NCBI GenBank assembly: GCA_017311185.1
Contig: JAESUZ010001735.1
Coordinates: 682,001 to 746,000 of the forward strand
Direction: 5' to 3'
Length of the DNA stretch: 64,000 nucleotides
From: Proteles cristata cristata
Taxonomy: Eukaryota > Chordata > Mammalia > Carnivora > Hyaenidae
Of this stretch, positions 56,100 through 64,000 are shown in pieces (within the stretch, counting starts at the first letter, position 1; each line of letters starts with the position of its first letter). The position numbers and the translations under genes are program-made. The notes under the pieces are model-generated. The model was given only the letters and a program-made list of their open reading frames with translations, had not been told where the DNA came from and ran no database searches.

Positions 56100-56720
56100 G
56101 ACTAGAAACTCATTCCTGATTAATCGTACTAACAAGGTGTACCCAAAGCATTTACATATTCAGAAGTGACTAATTTAAAAAGTCTAAATGTCTTATAAAT
56201 GGTTCTAAAAAACTCTTAATAGCTCCCTACTGAGTACAGGACAAAATAGAAAATTCTTTGTTTGATTTTAAAGACTCTCCCCTACATGGGCTTAAAACTG
56301 TCTTACTAACTACTGTTTTGAGAACTCCCTCCAACCAAGATGGTTTTCAGTCTCCCCAAACCATAATGCTTATTCCCACTTCTCCCATTTCATTTGTTCT
56401 CCACCTAAAACGTTCTTTCTTCCAAGGCATCTGGGTGATTCAGTCAGTTAAGCGTCCAACTCCTTTTTTCAGCTCAGGTCATGATCTCAAGTTGTGAGAC
56501 TGAGCCCTGAGTCAAGCTCTATGCTGAGCATGGAGTCTGCTTGGGATTCTCTCTCCTTCTCTCTGCCCCTCCCCTGCTTGCTCTTTCTCTCTCTTTCAAA
56601 ATAAATAAACTCTTAAAAAAAAAAGGTTCTTTCTTCCAAGGCTTAACTGTTTCCACTTCCTACATGAAGCCTTCTTTAACCAGCTCATAATCTTCCCCTT
56701 CTCTTCAATCATTTATCTAT
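56100..56720 (+). mobile_element. L2 LINE fragment, split by a SINE
   Basis: 'cctccaaccaagatggtttt' through 'cacctaaaacgttctttctt', then after the SINE 'cttcctacatgaagccttct' and 'ttaaccagctcataatcttc'. This is the L2 end of ORF and 3' region. Confidence 0.6.
56424..56624 (+). mobile_element. CAN-SINE, type O
   Basis: Head aaggcatctgggtgattcag; tail aaataaataaactctt. Target duplication gttctttcttccaaggc on both sides. Confidence 0.93.
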
Positions 56721-56727
56721 GCAGCTC

Positions 56728-57140
56728 ATTTTTTTTTTTTTTTGAAAGCACACGTGTGCTTGTGCAAGCAAGGGGCTGGGTGGGGGGGCAGAGGGAGAAG
56801 GGGAGAGAGAATCTTAAGCAGGTTCCATGAGGCTTGATCTCACCACCGTGAGATCATGACCTGAGCTAAAACCAAGAGCCAAATACTTGGGGTGCCTGGG
56901 TGGTTCAGTTGGTTGAGCATGAGACTCTCGATTTAGGCTTAGGTCTTGATCTCTCCGTTCCTGAGTTCAAGCCCCACACTGGGCTGTCCTGACAGCTTGG
57001 AGCCTGCTTGGGATTTTCTCTGTCCCTCCCCCACTGCACTCTCTCTCTCCTTCTCTCAAACTAAAAAAAAAAAGAGAGAGAGAGAGAGAGAAAAGAAAAG
57101 AGTCAGATGCTTAACCGAGACACTAAGGTGCTCCTATGTA
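56728..57140 (-). mobile_element. CAN-SINE, type O, split by another SINE
   Basis: Antisense from the poly(T) at 56728 to 'caagagccaaatactt' (56888), resuming at about 57100 with 'agagtcagatgcttaaccga' and ending 'gacactaaggtgctcc'. Confidence 0.82.
56889..57095 (+). mobile_element. CAN-SINE, type O, nested
   Basis: Head ggggtgcctgggtggttcag; a long A/GA tail ends the copy. Inserted in the antisense SINE; aagagycaratrctt marks the duplicated site. Confidence 0.88.
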
Positions 57141-57163
57141 GCTCCTTTTAACTTACTAGGACA

Positions 57164-57416
57164 GGGGCGCCTGGGTGGCTTAGTTGGTTAAGCGTCCGAC
57201 TTTCGCTCAGGTCATGATCTCGCGGTTTGTGGGTTCGAGCCCCACGTCAGGCTCTGTGCTGACTGGCAGCTCGGAGCCTGGAGCCTGTTTCAGTCTGTGA
57301 CTCTCTCTCTCTCTGACCCTCCCCTGCTCATGCTGTCTCGCTCTCTCTCTCCTAGAAATAAATAAAAATATTTAAAAAAATAAATAAAAAAAACAAAACA
57401 AACAAACAAAAAACAT
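57164..57416 (+). mobile_element. CAN-SINE, type Y, extended tail
   Basis: Complete, followed by a complex A-rich tail with AAAC units. Target duplication aacttactaggaca at 57150-57163 and about 57417-57430. Confidence 0.95.
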
Positions 57417-57636
57417 TAACTTACTAGGACAAATTTAAAATAAATTTTTCGAAACCTCCCCCAAACACCCCCCACACACACACACACTCATTCCACTCTT
57501 TCTTTCAAAACTTCTATACAATCTCATTGCCCATGATCGGATCCTATGGTTTTTGATGACTACTCTATACACATATTTATTGAACATCTACAATGGTTAA
57601 TATGATGCTAAGCCCTGCATAACGCATTATGAATTT

Positions 57637-57854
57637 ATTCTTTTTTTTTTCTTTTTATTTCTAGGAGAGAGAGAGAGAGAGAGACAGAGTGAGCAGGGGA
57701 GGGCCAGAGAGAGGCAGTCACAGACTGAAACAGGCTCCAGGCTCCGAGCTGGCAGTCAGCACAGAGCCCGACGCGGGGCTCGAACCCACGAACCGCGAGA
57801 TCATGACCTGAGCGAAAGTCGGACGCTTAACCAACCAAGCCACCCAGGCGCCCC
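57637..57854 (-). mobile_element. CAN-SINE, type Y
   Basis: Antisense, complete. Target duplication atgaatttattct on both sides. Inverted relative to the near-identical copy at 57164. Confidence 0.95.
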
Positions 57855-57899
57855 ATGAATTTATTCTCTTAACTTCACAACTGTTTGTTCATCAAGCCT

Positions 57900-58430
57900 T
57901 GTAAATTCCAACCTTTCTTCTAATTTTGTCCTCTTTCAGGACCTTAACCTATCCCACCTCCACTACTGCAAGTGACCCTTACCAGTCTCTCTGCCTTCAA
58001 CCTTCTTGTTTCCCACCCATTCCCTTCACTCCTGAGTGACAGCAAATGTGACTTCGGTCTCCTGGTTAACACGTGTGGTGGCGCCTCCAAACTCTTTAGC
58101 TTGATGAGACCCTTAGCAACGCCGGCTAGTTTACCTTTACAGATGCATCATGTTTTTCACCCTTTTGAAAAGTACCTTTGGTGCTTGCCTTGTAAATGCA
58201 TACTCTTCTTTCACGATCCAGTGCAGAAGTCATTTCCTGTCTATAACCTTCCTTGACACGCCTGAGCAGGACTAACTGAACAAGGTGACTCTTCTATCAC
58301 TATTGCTGTCTCCTCCTCCCCGACACTGAATTCCTTCAGTCCAGAGCTGTCTCATGCATCCCTATTTTGCATTCCCATAGCCCAAACCAGAATCTGGTGT
58401 AAACCGTGCCCTGAACTGTCTATTGCGTAG
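57900..58430 (+). mobile_element. L2 LINE fragment
   Basis: 'ccacctccactactgcaagt', 'cccttcactcctgagtgaca', 'gcagaagtcatttcctgtct', 'cttcagtccagagctgtctc' follow the L2 end of ORF and 3' UTR. A 94-codon frame here is residual. Confidence 0.55.
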
Positions 58431-58707
58431 AATTATTAGGACTTGTTTTCGTTGGTTTTTAATTCTCAGGAGCCTGGGATACACATAGCTGGGCGGATAC
58501 TCAGCTTTCGGTAGAGACTATTTTTATAGGAACCTGGGCCTCGCTGCTGAGGCCCTCACCACAGAGTAGGCACTGGGCAGGGCTCAGGAGTGTCCCCGAC
58601 TGCCATGCTGACGAACAGCCACGCCTGCTTGGCCTACTCAGGTCCTGGCTGAGGGAGGTGGCGGGGCATGACCAACCGCCAGAGGGTGGCGGCACAAACT
58701 GACATAC

Positions 58708-58930
58708 CAACCTAAAGTAGTAGAGGGTCCAAATTGACTGCCCGAAGCGCCAAAAGCAGGAAGACACGATGGCCGACCTCGTCATCTTCGAGGAGTAAAG
58801 AGAGAGAACTACTCGCTGCAAGACGCCAGGCACGCGCTTCGTGCCTCTCCTCACGCAGAGGACGACGGGAAAAGAAGTGACTGACTGCGAGCCTCGCCGA
58901 CTGCGCGTGCGCGACAGCCTCTTTTCCACC
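58708..58930 (-). other. TMEM116: Probable TMEM116 first exon (5' UTR), start uncertain
   Basis: Inside the island the minus strand offers a donor CTTTAGGTTG/gtatgt (exon end 58708), or alternatively TTTAG/gttggt four bases earlier. The TSS cannot be fixed from sequence. Spliced to 43719-43752 it places an in-frame TAG upstream of the proposed ATG. An upstream ATG at about 58785 (reading MTRSAIVSSCFWRF) would give a short uORF that overlaps the main start after splicing. Confidence 0.5.
58902..58913. promoter_or_regulatory. NRF1 site
   Basis: tgcgcgtgcgcg fits the reverse form of the NRF1 consensus YGCGCAYGCGCR at every position. It lies between the two divergent transcription units. Confidence 0.65.
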
Positions 58931-59044
58931 CACCCCAGCTCTTCATGGCTCTCTCTACCCGTCACACGCGCCCCGCCCACTCGCCCTCCGCCGGCGCGTG
59001 CTTCGCCGAGTGCGCGCGCGCGCCAGGCCCATTTCCCCGCCCTT

Positions 59045-59050
59045 CACGTG
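59045..59050. promoter_or_regulatory. E-box CACGTG
   Basis: ttCACGTGgtc, directly downstream of a GC box; a possible USF/MYC-type site. Confidence 0.45.
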
Positions 59051-59125
59051 GTCCCTCCCTCTCACCCTAGGCCGGCTGGAGCCTCTGGGGCTGTACACGT
59101 GCGCGCTCGCGAGCCGGCCTTGCTA

Positions 59126-59135
59126 GTCACGTGAC
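59126..59135. promoter_or_regulatory. Palindromic GTCACGTGAC (USF / CLEAR-type E-box)
   Basis: A perfect 10-bp palindrome 61 bp upstream of the ERP29 ATG. It fits the high-affinity USF and TFEB/TFE3 (CLEAR) consensus. Use in vivo is inference. Confidence 0.6.
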
Positions 59136-59196
59136 TCCCTAGTCCGCGTTTTCCCCACTACAGCCTTCCCAGCTCCCACTGCCAGAATTCGGCGTT

Positions 59197-59340
59197 ATGG
59201 CTGCAGGCCTGCCCCGCGCCGCTTCTCTCTCCCCACTCCTTCCTCTTTTCCTGTTCCTCCTGCTCCTCTCCGCTCCGCATGGCGGTAGCGGCCTGCACAC
59301 CAAGGGCGCCCTTCCCCTGGATACAGTCACTTTCTACAAG
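59197..59340 (+). CDS. ERP29: ERP29 exon 1 (signal peptide and start of mature protein)
   Basis: ATG at 59197 in good context (gttATGg). 48 codons up to a consensus donor (TACAAG/gtaacg) at 59340. Residues 1-32 form a signal peptide: short N-region with one Arg, a Leu/Phe-rich core from about residue 11 to 25, then SAPHGGSG. The mature part starts [16 protein letters not shown]. This is ERp29, which I recognise from the mature N-terminus and the SAPHGGSG cleavage region. ERp29 is an ER-lumen, PDI-related homodimeric chaperone whose thioredoxin-like domain lacks the CXXC active site; it helps secretory protein folding and export. The human gene has three exons and the rest is not in this window. 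The first 10-24 residues differ from human by a few conservative changes in the signal core, which is expected. Exon 1 ends after codon 48, phase 0. Confidence 0.96.
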
Positions 59341-59854
59341 GTAACGCGGACGGGGGAATCGCGCGCAGGTGCAGCCTCAGCTAGTAGGGGAGCGCACATC
59401 CGTGGGGCAGAGGGAGACAGGGCGGGCAGAGGTGGTCTGTAGCAACGATTCACCGTCGTAAAGGGCTGGTGGACTCTGGATCGGGGCCGTACCACGACCA
59501 TGGGCCCCAGGGTCCCCGCACACCCTTGCCTTTGCAGTTTTTGTACTTCCTCGTTTTCAAAAGAGCTACGGAGATGCAGCCACTGGAACGAGCTGCCCCT
59601 TCCCTCACCGAGGGGGAGAGGGCGGTACCGGGCGAGATCCAATCCTCGAGTCCCAAGTGGGAGGGCGGCGCGAGGCGGACACCACCGGGGGGCGGGGGAC
59701 GTGGGGGAGGTGGTTGAAAACCCGGCGTGTTAGCTGGCATTTCTGTGTCCCTCCTCGTTTTGTGTGGCGTGCAGCCTGCTTCGCAATATGCAAACAGTAT
59801 CCAGATGCCCTGTGTCTTCTTGAAGAGCGCAAGCGTTAATAATAAGGGAAGTCT

Positions 59855-60100
59855 GGGGGCGCCCGGGTGGCCCAGTCAGTTAAGCTCTGGTCATAATCTG
59901 GTTCACCAGTTCCAGCCCTCGTCGTTAGGCTCTGTGCTGACAGCTCGGAGCCTGGAGTCTGCCTCAGGTTCTGATCTCCCTCCCTCCCTCCTTCTGTCCC
60001 CCCCACCCCCGTCCCTGTCTCTGTCTGCCCCTCCCCCATTGAGGGCTTCCCCCCCATGCGTACTCTTTTTCAAAGATAAAACATTTTCTAAAATTAAAAA
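59855..60100 (+). mobile_element. CAN-SINE, type O
   Basis: Head gggggcgcccgggtggcccag, A-to-B spacer deleted (ttaagctctggtcataatc), C-rich tract cctccctccctccttctgtc. Flanks aataagggaagtctg and aataaaggaactctg. Confidence 0.92.
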
Positions 60101-60184
60101 AAAAAAAAGAATAAAGGAACTCTGTAGGGAATATCTTGGGCCTGGGGACAAAGTGAGTAAAATAGGGTAAAAAATGTGGAAGTA

Positions 60185-60354
60185 GGGGCGCCTGGGTGGC
60201 TTAGTCGGTTAAGCGTCCGACTTTCGCTCAGGTCATGATCTCGCGGTTCGTGGGTTCGAGCCCCGTGTCGGGCTCTGTGCTGACTGCCAGCTCAGAGCCT
60301 GGAGCCTGTTCAGTCTGTGACTCCCTCTCTCTCTCTGACCCTCCCCTGCTCGCG

Positions 60355-60398
<44 letters not shown>

Positions 60399-60425
60399 GA
60401 AATAAATAAAAAACATTTTTTAAAA
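60185..60425 (+). mobile_element. CAN-SINE, type Y, expanded CT tract
   Basis: Complete; about twenty CT units at 60356-60396. Target duplication aaaaatgtggaag on both sides. Confidence 0.95.
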
Positions 60426-60899
60426 AAATGTGGAAGGATTCTCCTGGGTAAATGCATGCTGGAAATGTTGAAAGCTGAATGTATTCCCAACTCCCTCCTC
60501 TTGCACCTGTCTTCACCCACTGGCAGCTTTCAACTTCGCCTAGGAGACTGGCAAACTAAGCATCGAGAGAGAAGCCATTCGTTTATTTTCTTAGTTTGTA
60601 CCCATTGCTGGGAAGGGAAACGAAAAAGTGAAGTTCTAAATCTGTCTCAAGTGGTTGAACTTTCTATTCTCAAAAGAGTTCCTTGTCCTGGATTTGGCAC
60701 CTGTGGCTCATTCAGGAACTTAAAAGTATAGATATGGCTGGTTGATTGTCAGCCACACACCCCCCAGCACCCTATGCTTCTGGGGGTCTTTATTGGCAAA
60801 GTTATACCCCACTCCCCAAATGTGGGAATGGATAACATCACAGACCAAGTGTGACTCAGAAGGAAATTTTGCACTTTGAAATTAACAATATTTCCAAAT

Positions 60900-61420
60900 C
60901 AGTTGGTGCTTCTGTCTTTTTTGCTACCACCCTGGTCTCTGCTGGCATTACAGAAGTCTTCTGACTGGTTTCCCTCTTTAGCTTCTACTCTCATCTCCTA
61001 ACCATTCTTTTTGTCCCCTGTGCTCCAGCCATACATGCCTTCTGTCCTTTGAGTATTCCTAGCCCATTACTGATGTAGGCCCTTTGCACTGGCAGTTCCT
61101 TCTGACTAGAACGTTCTTTGCCCAATCTTTGAAAGACTGATTGCTTCTCATCATTCAGGCTTAGGTTAAATACTATCTTCTCAGAGTCCTTCCTTGACTC
61201 CCCTCCCACCACCCCACCCAGAGTGCCAGTCATGTTAGTTTGAGTTCTCTGTAGAGCTCTTATTACTGATCTTTCCTCCCTTGGCTGTTTTGGCATCTCT
61301 CGAGCCAGAATTTTGTATATTTATGAAGAACTACTTTGTTTTGTTCACTGATCATCTGCACAACCTAGCAGGTTACCTGTCACATGGAAGATAGTAATTT
61401 GTTGAATGAATGAACAAATG
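60900..61420 (+). mobile_element. L2 LINE 3' end
   Basis: 'ctggtttccctctttagctt', 'ctttgcactggcagttcctt', 'tcattcaggcttaggttaaa', 'cagagtccttccttgactcc', ending 'gtaatttgttgaatgaatga'. The best preserved L2 in the window. Confidence 0.82.
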
Positions 61421-61429
61421 TATTCTCCA

Positions 61430-62035
61430 TTCCCTTTCTGGATCTCTCTTCCATCACCGCTGAACAGAAGAGGAGCTTCCCGGTAATAGGTCCAAGGGCC
61501 TTGTTCTTTGCTTCGTCTTTCATTCAATTTCCAGTGTCATTTTTGTTTCTTGCCCTTCACCATCACTAGAAATAAGAGATCCTGCCTGCTTTTTTTTTTT
61601 TTTTTTTTTACTGCTGTGTTCACTTAGATTATCACATAATAGGCCCTTGGTACCTTTTTAGCCAATGAATGAATGAATAATGAATTCATCTGTACCTTGA
61701 AGAAGCAAGTTGCCTAAATATAGGGTATGTTGGAGTCAGTTCCTCAAGGATGAAGAAAGGACAGAGATTTCTAAAGCAATTAAGAGGTACAGAGTAATGA
61801 AAAGGAAAAAAATACACTATGCAAATGTATGCTATTCAAAACCATTCTGCCGGTGGCTAAAAATGGTAAAAGATGGAGACCTTTCACTTATGTTTCAGTG
61901 TTAGACCAGTGTACAATTATAAATATTATTCCATAATACAAATGGAGGCCCCTTAAAGGTAGGGATCCTGTGCTATACTTTTTTAATAGTTTTCCCCCAG
62001 ACATATGTAGCATCTGCTACTGTGGCCTACCCTAG
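61430..62035. other. Unique ERP29 intron sequence
   Basis: Contains a T run at 61590-61609 and 'ccttggtacc...gaatgaatgaataa', perhaps another short L2/MIR terminus near 61640-61680. Confidence 0.4.
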
Positions 62036-62400
62036 TTGTGTTCACTTATCAGAGCATCTGCCACATTTCAGGCAGTCTTGAGCACTAGAGATATAACAGA
62101 GAACAAGTCAGACAGGTCCTTATTCTCATAAATGTACATTCTAGTGGAGAGGACAAACAACAAACATGCAGGTAAGAATTTTAGAGGGTGATTAATGCAG
62201 TGAAGAAAGAGCAGGATAACATGATGGAATGTGAGGAAAATGAAGCAGTGCTAGATGGTATGAGTGGAGGAGGCCTCTCCATTAGGGGGGACATGTGAAC
62301 TGAGCTTTGAAAGATAGACATCCTGGAAGGAATTGGGAGAAGGGTATTTCAGCCAGCAGAGACAGCACCTGAAAAGGCCCGAAGTGGGAATTATTTTGTT
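62036..62400 (-). mobile_element. L2 LINE fragment
   Basis: 'tcaggcagtcttgagcacta', 'ataacagagaacaagtcaga', 'cattctagtggagaggacaa', 'aactgagctttgaaagatag', 'tgaaaaggcccgaagtggga' match antisense L2 3' sequence. Confidence 0.75.
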
Positions 62401-62789
62401 TTGTTGAACTGAAATAAGGTCAGGTGGACCAGAGGGATGCGATCTGATTTATATTTTAAGGCTTCCCTGCTTTTAGGCCCTCAGAGCTCAGATTTTGGGG
62501 GTCAGTGACCACTTAAAATTTTAACTGTTTTAATAGCTTCTCCCCCTTTCCTTGGGTCCCTAGGCAGTCTTAAATTTATTTTTTAAAAGCTAAAACCAAA
62601 TGAACATCAACACACAATGAGGAACAAGGACTAACAAAAATTGGAATGATGTCAGCTTGACTTAATTATGACAGCAGTAGCCAGTGATGAAAAATTGACC
62701 TGAAGTGATGACTTTGATTAGGAAAAAAGTTGTAGGAGAAGGCAGTTTGTTAGAGAAAATCTGTGCATTGGGAGAAACCATCAAAAGAA

Positions 62790-63390
62790 AGATCTTGAGG
62801 ACTCCTCTAAAACTTAAACATCAAATTACTATATAGGACCAACATTTCCACTTCTAGGTATATACCCAAAAGAAATGAAAACAGGCGTTCAATAAACATT
62901 TGTACATGATTGGTTATAACAGCACTATTCACAAATAGCCAAAAGGTGGAAACAACCCAAATGTCCATCACCTGATGAGCAAATAAAATGTAGCACATCT
63001 ATACAGTGGAATATTTGCCCACAAAACGGCATGAAATACCAATCCATGCTACAACATGGATGAACCTCAAAAACATTATGCTGCATGAAAGAAGCCAGGT
63101 ACAAAAGGCTACATGTATGATACCTTCAGAGTAGACATCTGGAAAAAATAGAGGAAATAGGCAGATAAGTGGTTGCCTTCTCTCTTCTTAGAAAGAAGGA
63201 GGGATGGGAAGTGACTGCTACAAATGTGTGTGGGTATGTGATTCTATTCCAGTGATGAAAATGTTCTGGAATAGATATTAGCAATGGTTGTACACTATTG
63301 TTAGTGGACTAAATCCCACCAAATTATACACTTTAGATGATAAATTTCATGTGATGGGAATTTTACTACAATTAAAATAAAGATCCTGAC
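62790..63390 (+). mobile_element. L1M 3' end
   Basis: 'aacatttccacttctaggta', 'ttataacagcactattcaca', 'ggaaacaacccaaatgtcca', 'aaaacattatgctgcatgaa', 3' UTR ending 'tgatgggaattttactacaa'. Confidence 0.82.
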
Positions 63391-63719
63391 CCTGACAGCT
63401 AAGGACTTGGAGATCTAGCAAGAGGGATCTGTGGTCTAGGGAGGGGACATTTTCCTAAGTCTGGGCTCTCAGCCACTTCCTGTGAGCCCTGACATTGCAG
63501 AGTTCAGACTCTGCACTCCGTAGCTGAAGAACCTCCATGGTGCCAACGTCTTTATAGATGGTTGTTGGTTTTTGTCAGATTTCTGGTTCCTTGTTTACTG
63601 AGAAAGGCTGTCTGGGATGATGGGTATGACAGGGGCCCACATAGTGGTTTCTAAGTGTTTCCTCAACCTTACCAAAAAGGCTACTGGAAGAGAAGGCCAT
63701 AATACATCTGCAGCTTTGT

Positions 63720-63892
63720 TTATTTTTTTTTTTAACGTTTGTTTATTTTGAAGGGGGGAGGGGCAGAAAGTAGGAGAGAGAATCCCACAGTGTAGAGCCT
63801 GACATGGGCCTCAGTCTCACAGACTATGAGATCATGACCTGAACTGAAATCAAGAGTTGGACACTTAACTGGGTGAGCCACCCAAGGTGCCT
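63720..63892 (-). mobile_element. CAN-SINE, type O, shortened
   Basis: Antisense; GA tract reduced to 'gaaggggggaggggcag'. Ends gtgagccacccaaggtgcc. Confidence 0.88.
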
Positions 63893-64000
63893 GAACAGTT
63901 CTGTTTATTTTAAGCTGACTTGTATGTCTTTGATTACTGTGAACCCACCTAATGGGGTACCCAACACCAATAAATTGTTAAATCAATGGGTGGATGAACG

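Larger units (their letters stand above)
58490..59720. promoter_or_regulatory. CpG island and divergent TMEM116/ERP29 promoter
   Basis: An abrupt change from ~40% GC introns to CpG-dense sequence, densest at 58780-59350. No TATA box is visible at either side. GC boxes (ccccgccc) lie at 58971-58978 and 59035-59042. Only about 450-500 bp separate the likely TMEM116 first-exon donor (minus) from the ERP29 start codon (plus). Shared CpG-island promoters of this kind usually drive broad expression in both directions. Confidence 0.88.
59341..64000 (+). other. ERP29: ERP29 intron 1 (5' part)
   Basis: From the donor at 59341 to the window end I find no segment encoding the next ERP29 residues (VIPKSKFVLVKF in human). 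The first ~380 bp remain GC-rich. Then come two SINEs, two L2 fragments and an L1 3' end; 61430-62030 and 63395-63715 look unique. Confidence 0.85.

Noticed and set aside
58501..58980. 159-codon minus-strand frame in the CpG island
   Set aside because: High-GC sequence gives long chance frames. This one runs through the likely TMEM116 donor out of phase with the protein and contains no recognised domain.
59469..59839. Several overlapping frames downstream of ERP29 exon 1
   Set aside because: They lie in intron 1 after a strong donor. Composition is GC-rich and the peptides are Pro/Arg/Gly-rich without motifs.
1..64000. tRNA genes suggested by many A/B-box pairs
   Set aside because: All belong to tRNA-Lys-derived CAN-SINEs. 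The tRNA 3' half and acceptor stem are not preserved.
1..64000. CRISPR-like or prophage-like organisation
   Set aside because: The regular repeats are dispersed SINEs and microsatellites. The window has introns, CpG-island promoter structure and mammalian repeats throughout.

Overview
The window is mammalian nuclear DNA, almost certainly from a feliform carnivore and most likely a cat (Felidae). It holds about seventy copies or fragments of the carnivore tRNA-Lys-derived SINE (CAN-SINE). Most have the feline form: a head like ggggcgcctgggtggc, a (CT)n stretch and an aaataaataaaacatt tail. It also holds felid-type L1 3' ends, older L1M/L1ME remnants, L2, MIR, MER5A and a Tigger1 DNA transposon. 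There are no prokaryotic, phage, CRISPR or operon-like features.

Only two genes are supported, arranged head to head around one CpG island at about 58.5-59.7 kb. On the plus strand is exon 1 of ERP29 (CDS 59197-59340), which encodes the signal peptide and the first mature residues of an ER-lumen thioredoxin-fold chaperone. The rest of the window to 64000 is its intron 1. On the minus strand is TMEM116, a GPCR-like multipass membrane protein. Three consecutive coding exons are recognisable (43719-43752, 42933-42996, 35326-35457); their reading frames join exactly, and they give the first 70 residues. The remaining TMEM116 exons must lie below position 1, so positions 1-58700 are essentially TMEM116 introns. 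This order (TMEM116 minus, ERP29 plus) matches human 12q24.13.

Layout. 1-8.9 kb: old L1 remnants carrying SINEs, a felid L1 3' end and an unexplained ~360-bp block inside L1 ORF2. 9-15.5 kb: L1 fragments on both strands with many antisense SINEs. 15.96-19.5 kb: one Tigger1 transposon broken by five later insertions. 19.5-27.9 kb: more unique sequence, with SINEs, an MIR, a CA microsatellite and an LTR-like ancient repeat. 27.95-34.2 kb: a long L1M/ME remnant with at least nine SINEs. 35.3-44.5 kb: TMEM116 exons, a U6-L1 chimeric retrocopy, MER5A, two MIRs and a GC-richer islet. 44.5-58.4 kb: L1, L2, SINEs and LTR-like repeat. 58.5-59.7 kb: shared promoter. 59.7-64 kb: ERP29 intron 1.

SINE shorthand used below. 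Type Y: young, head 'gcttagtcggttaagcgtcc', body 'gactgccagctcag', tail 'cctagaaataaataaaacatt'; about nineteen near-identical copies. Type O: older, head 'gctcagt(c/t)(a/g)gttaag', tail 'tctcaaaaataaataaacatt'. Type S: short, without the CT-rich tail. Strand is the SINE's own sense. No previously undescribed biological system was found. The points worth a second look are retrotransposition oddities and the TMEM116 5' structure.
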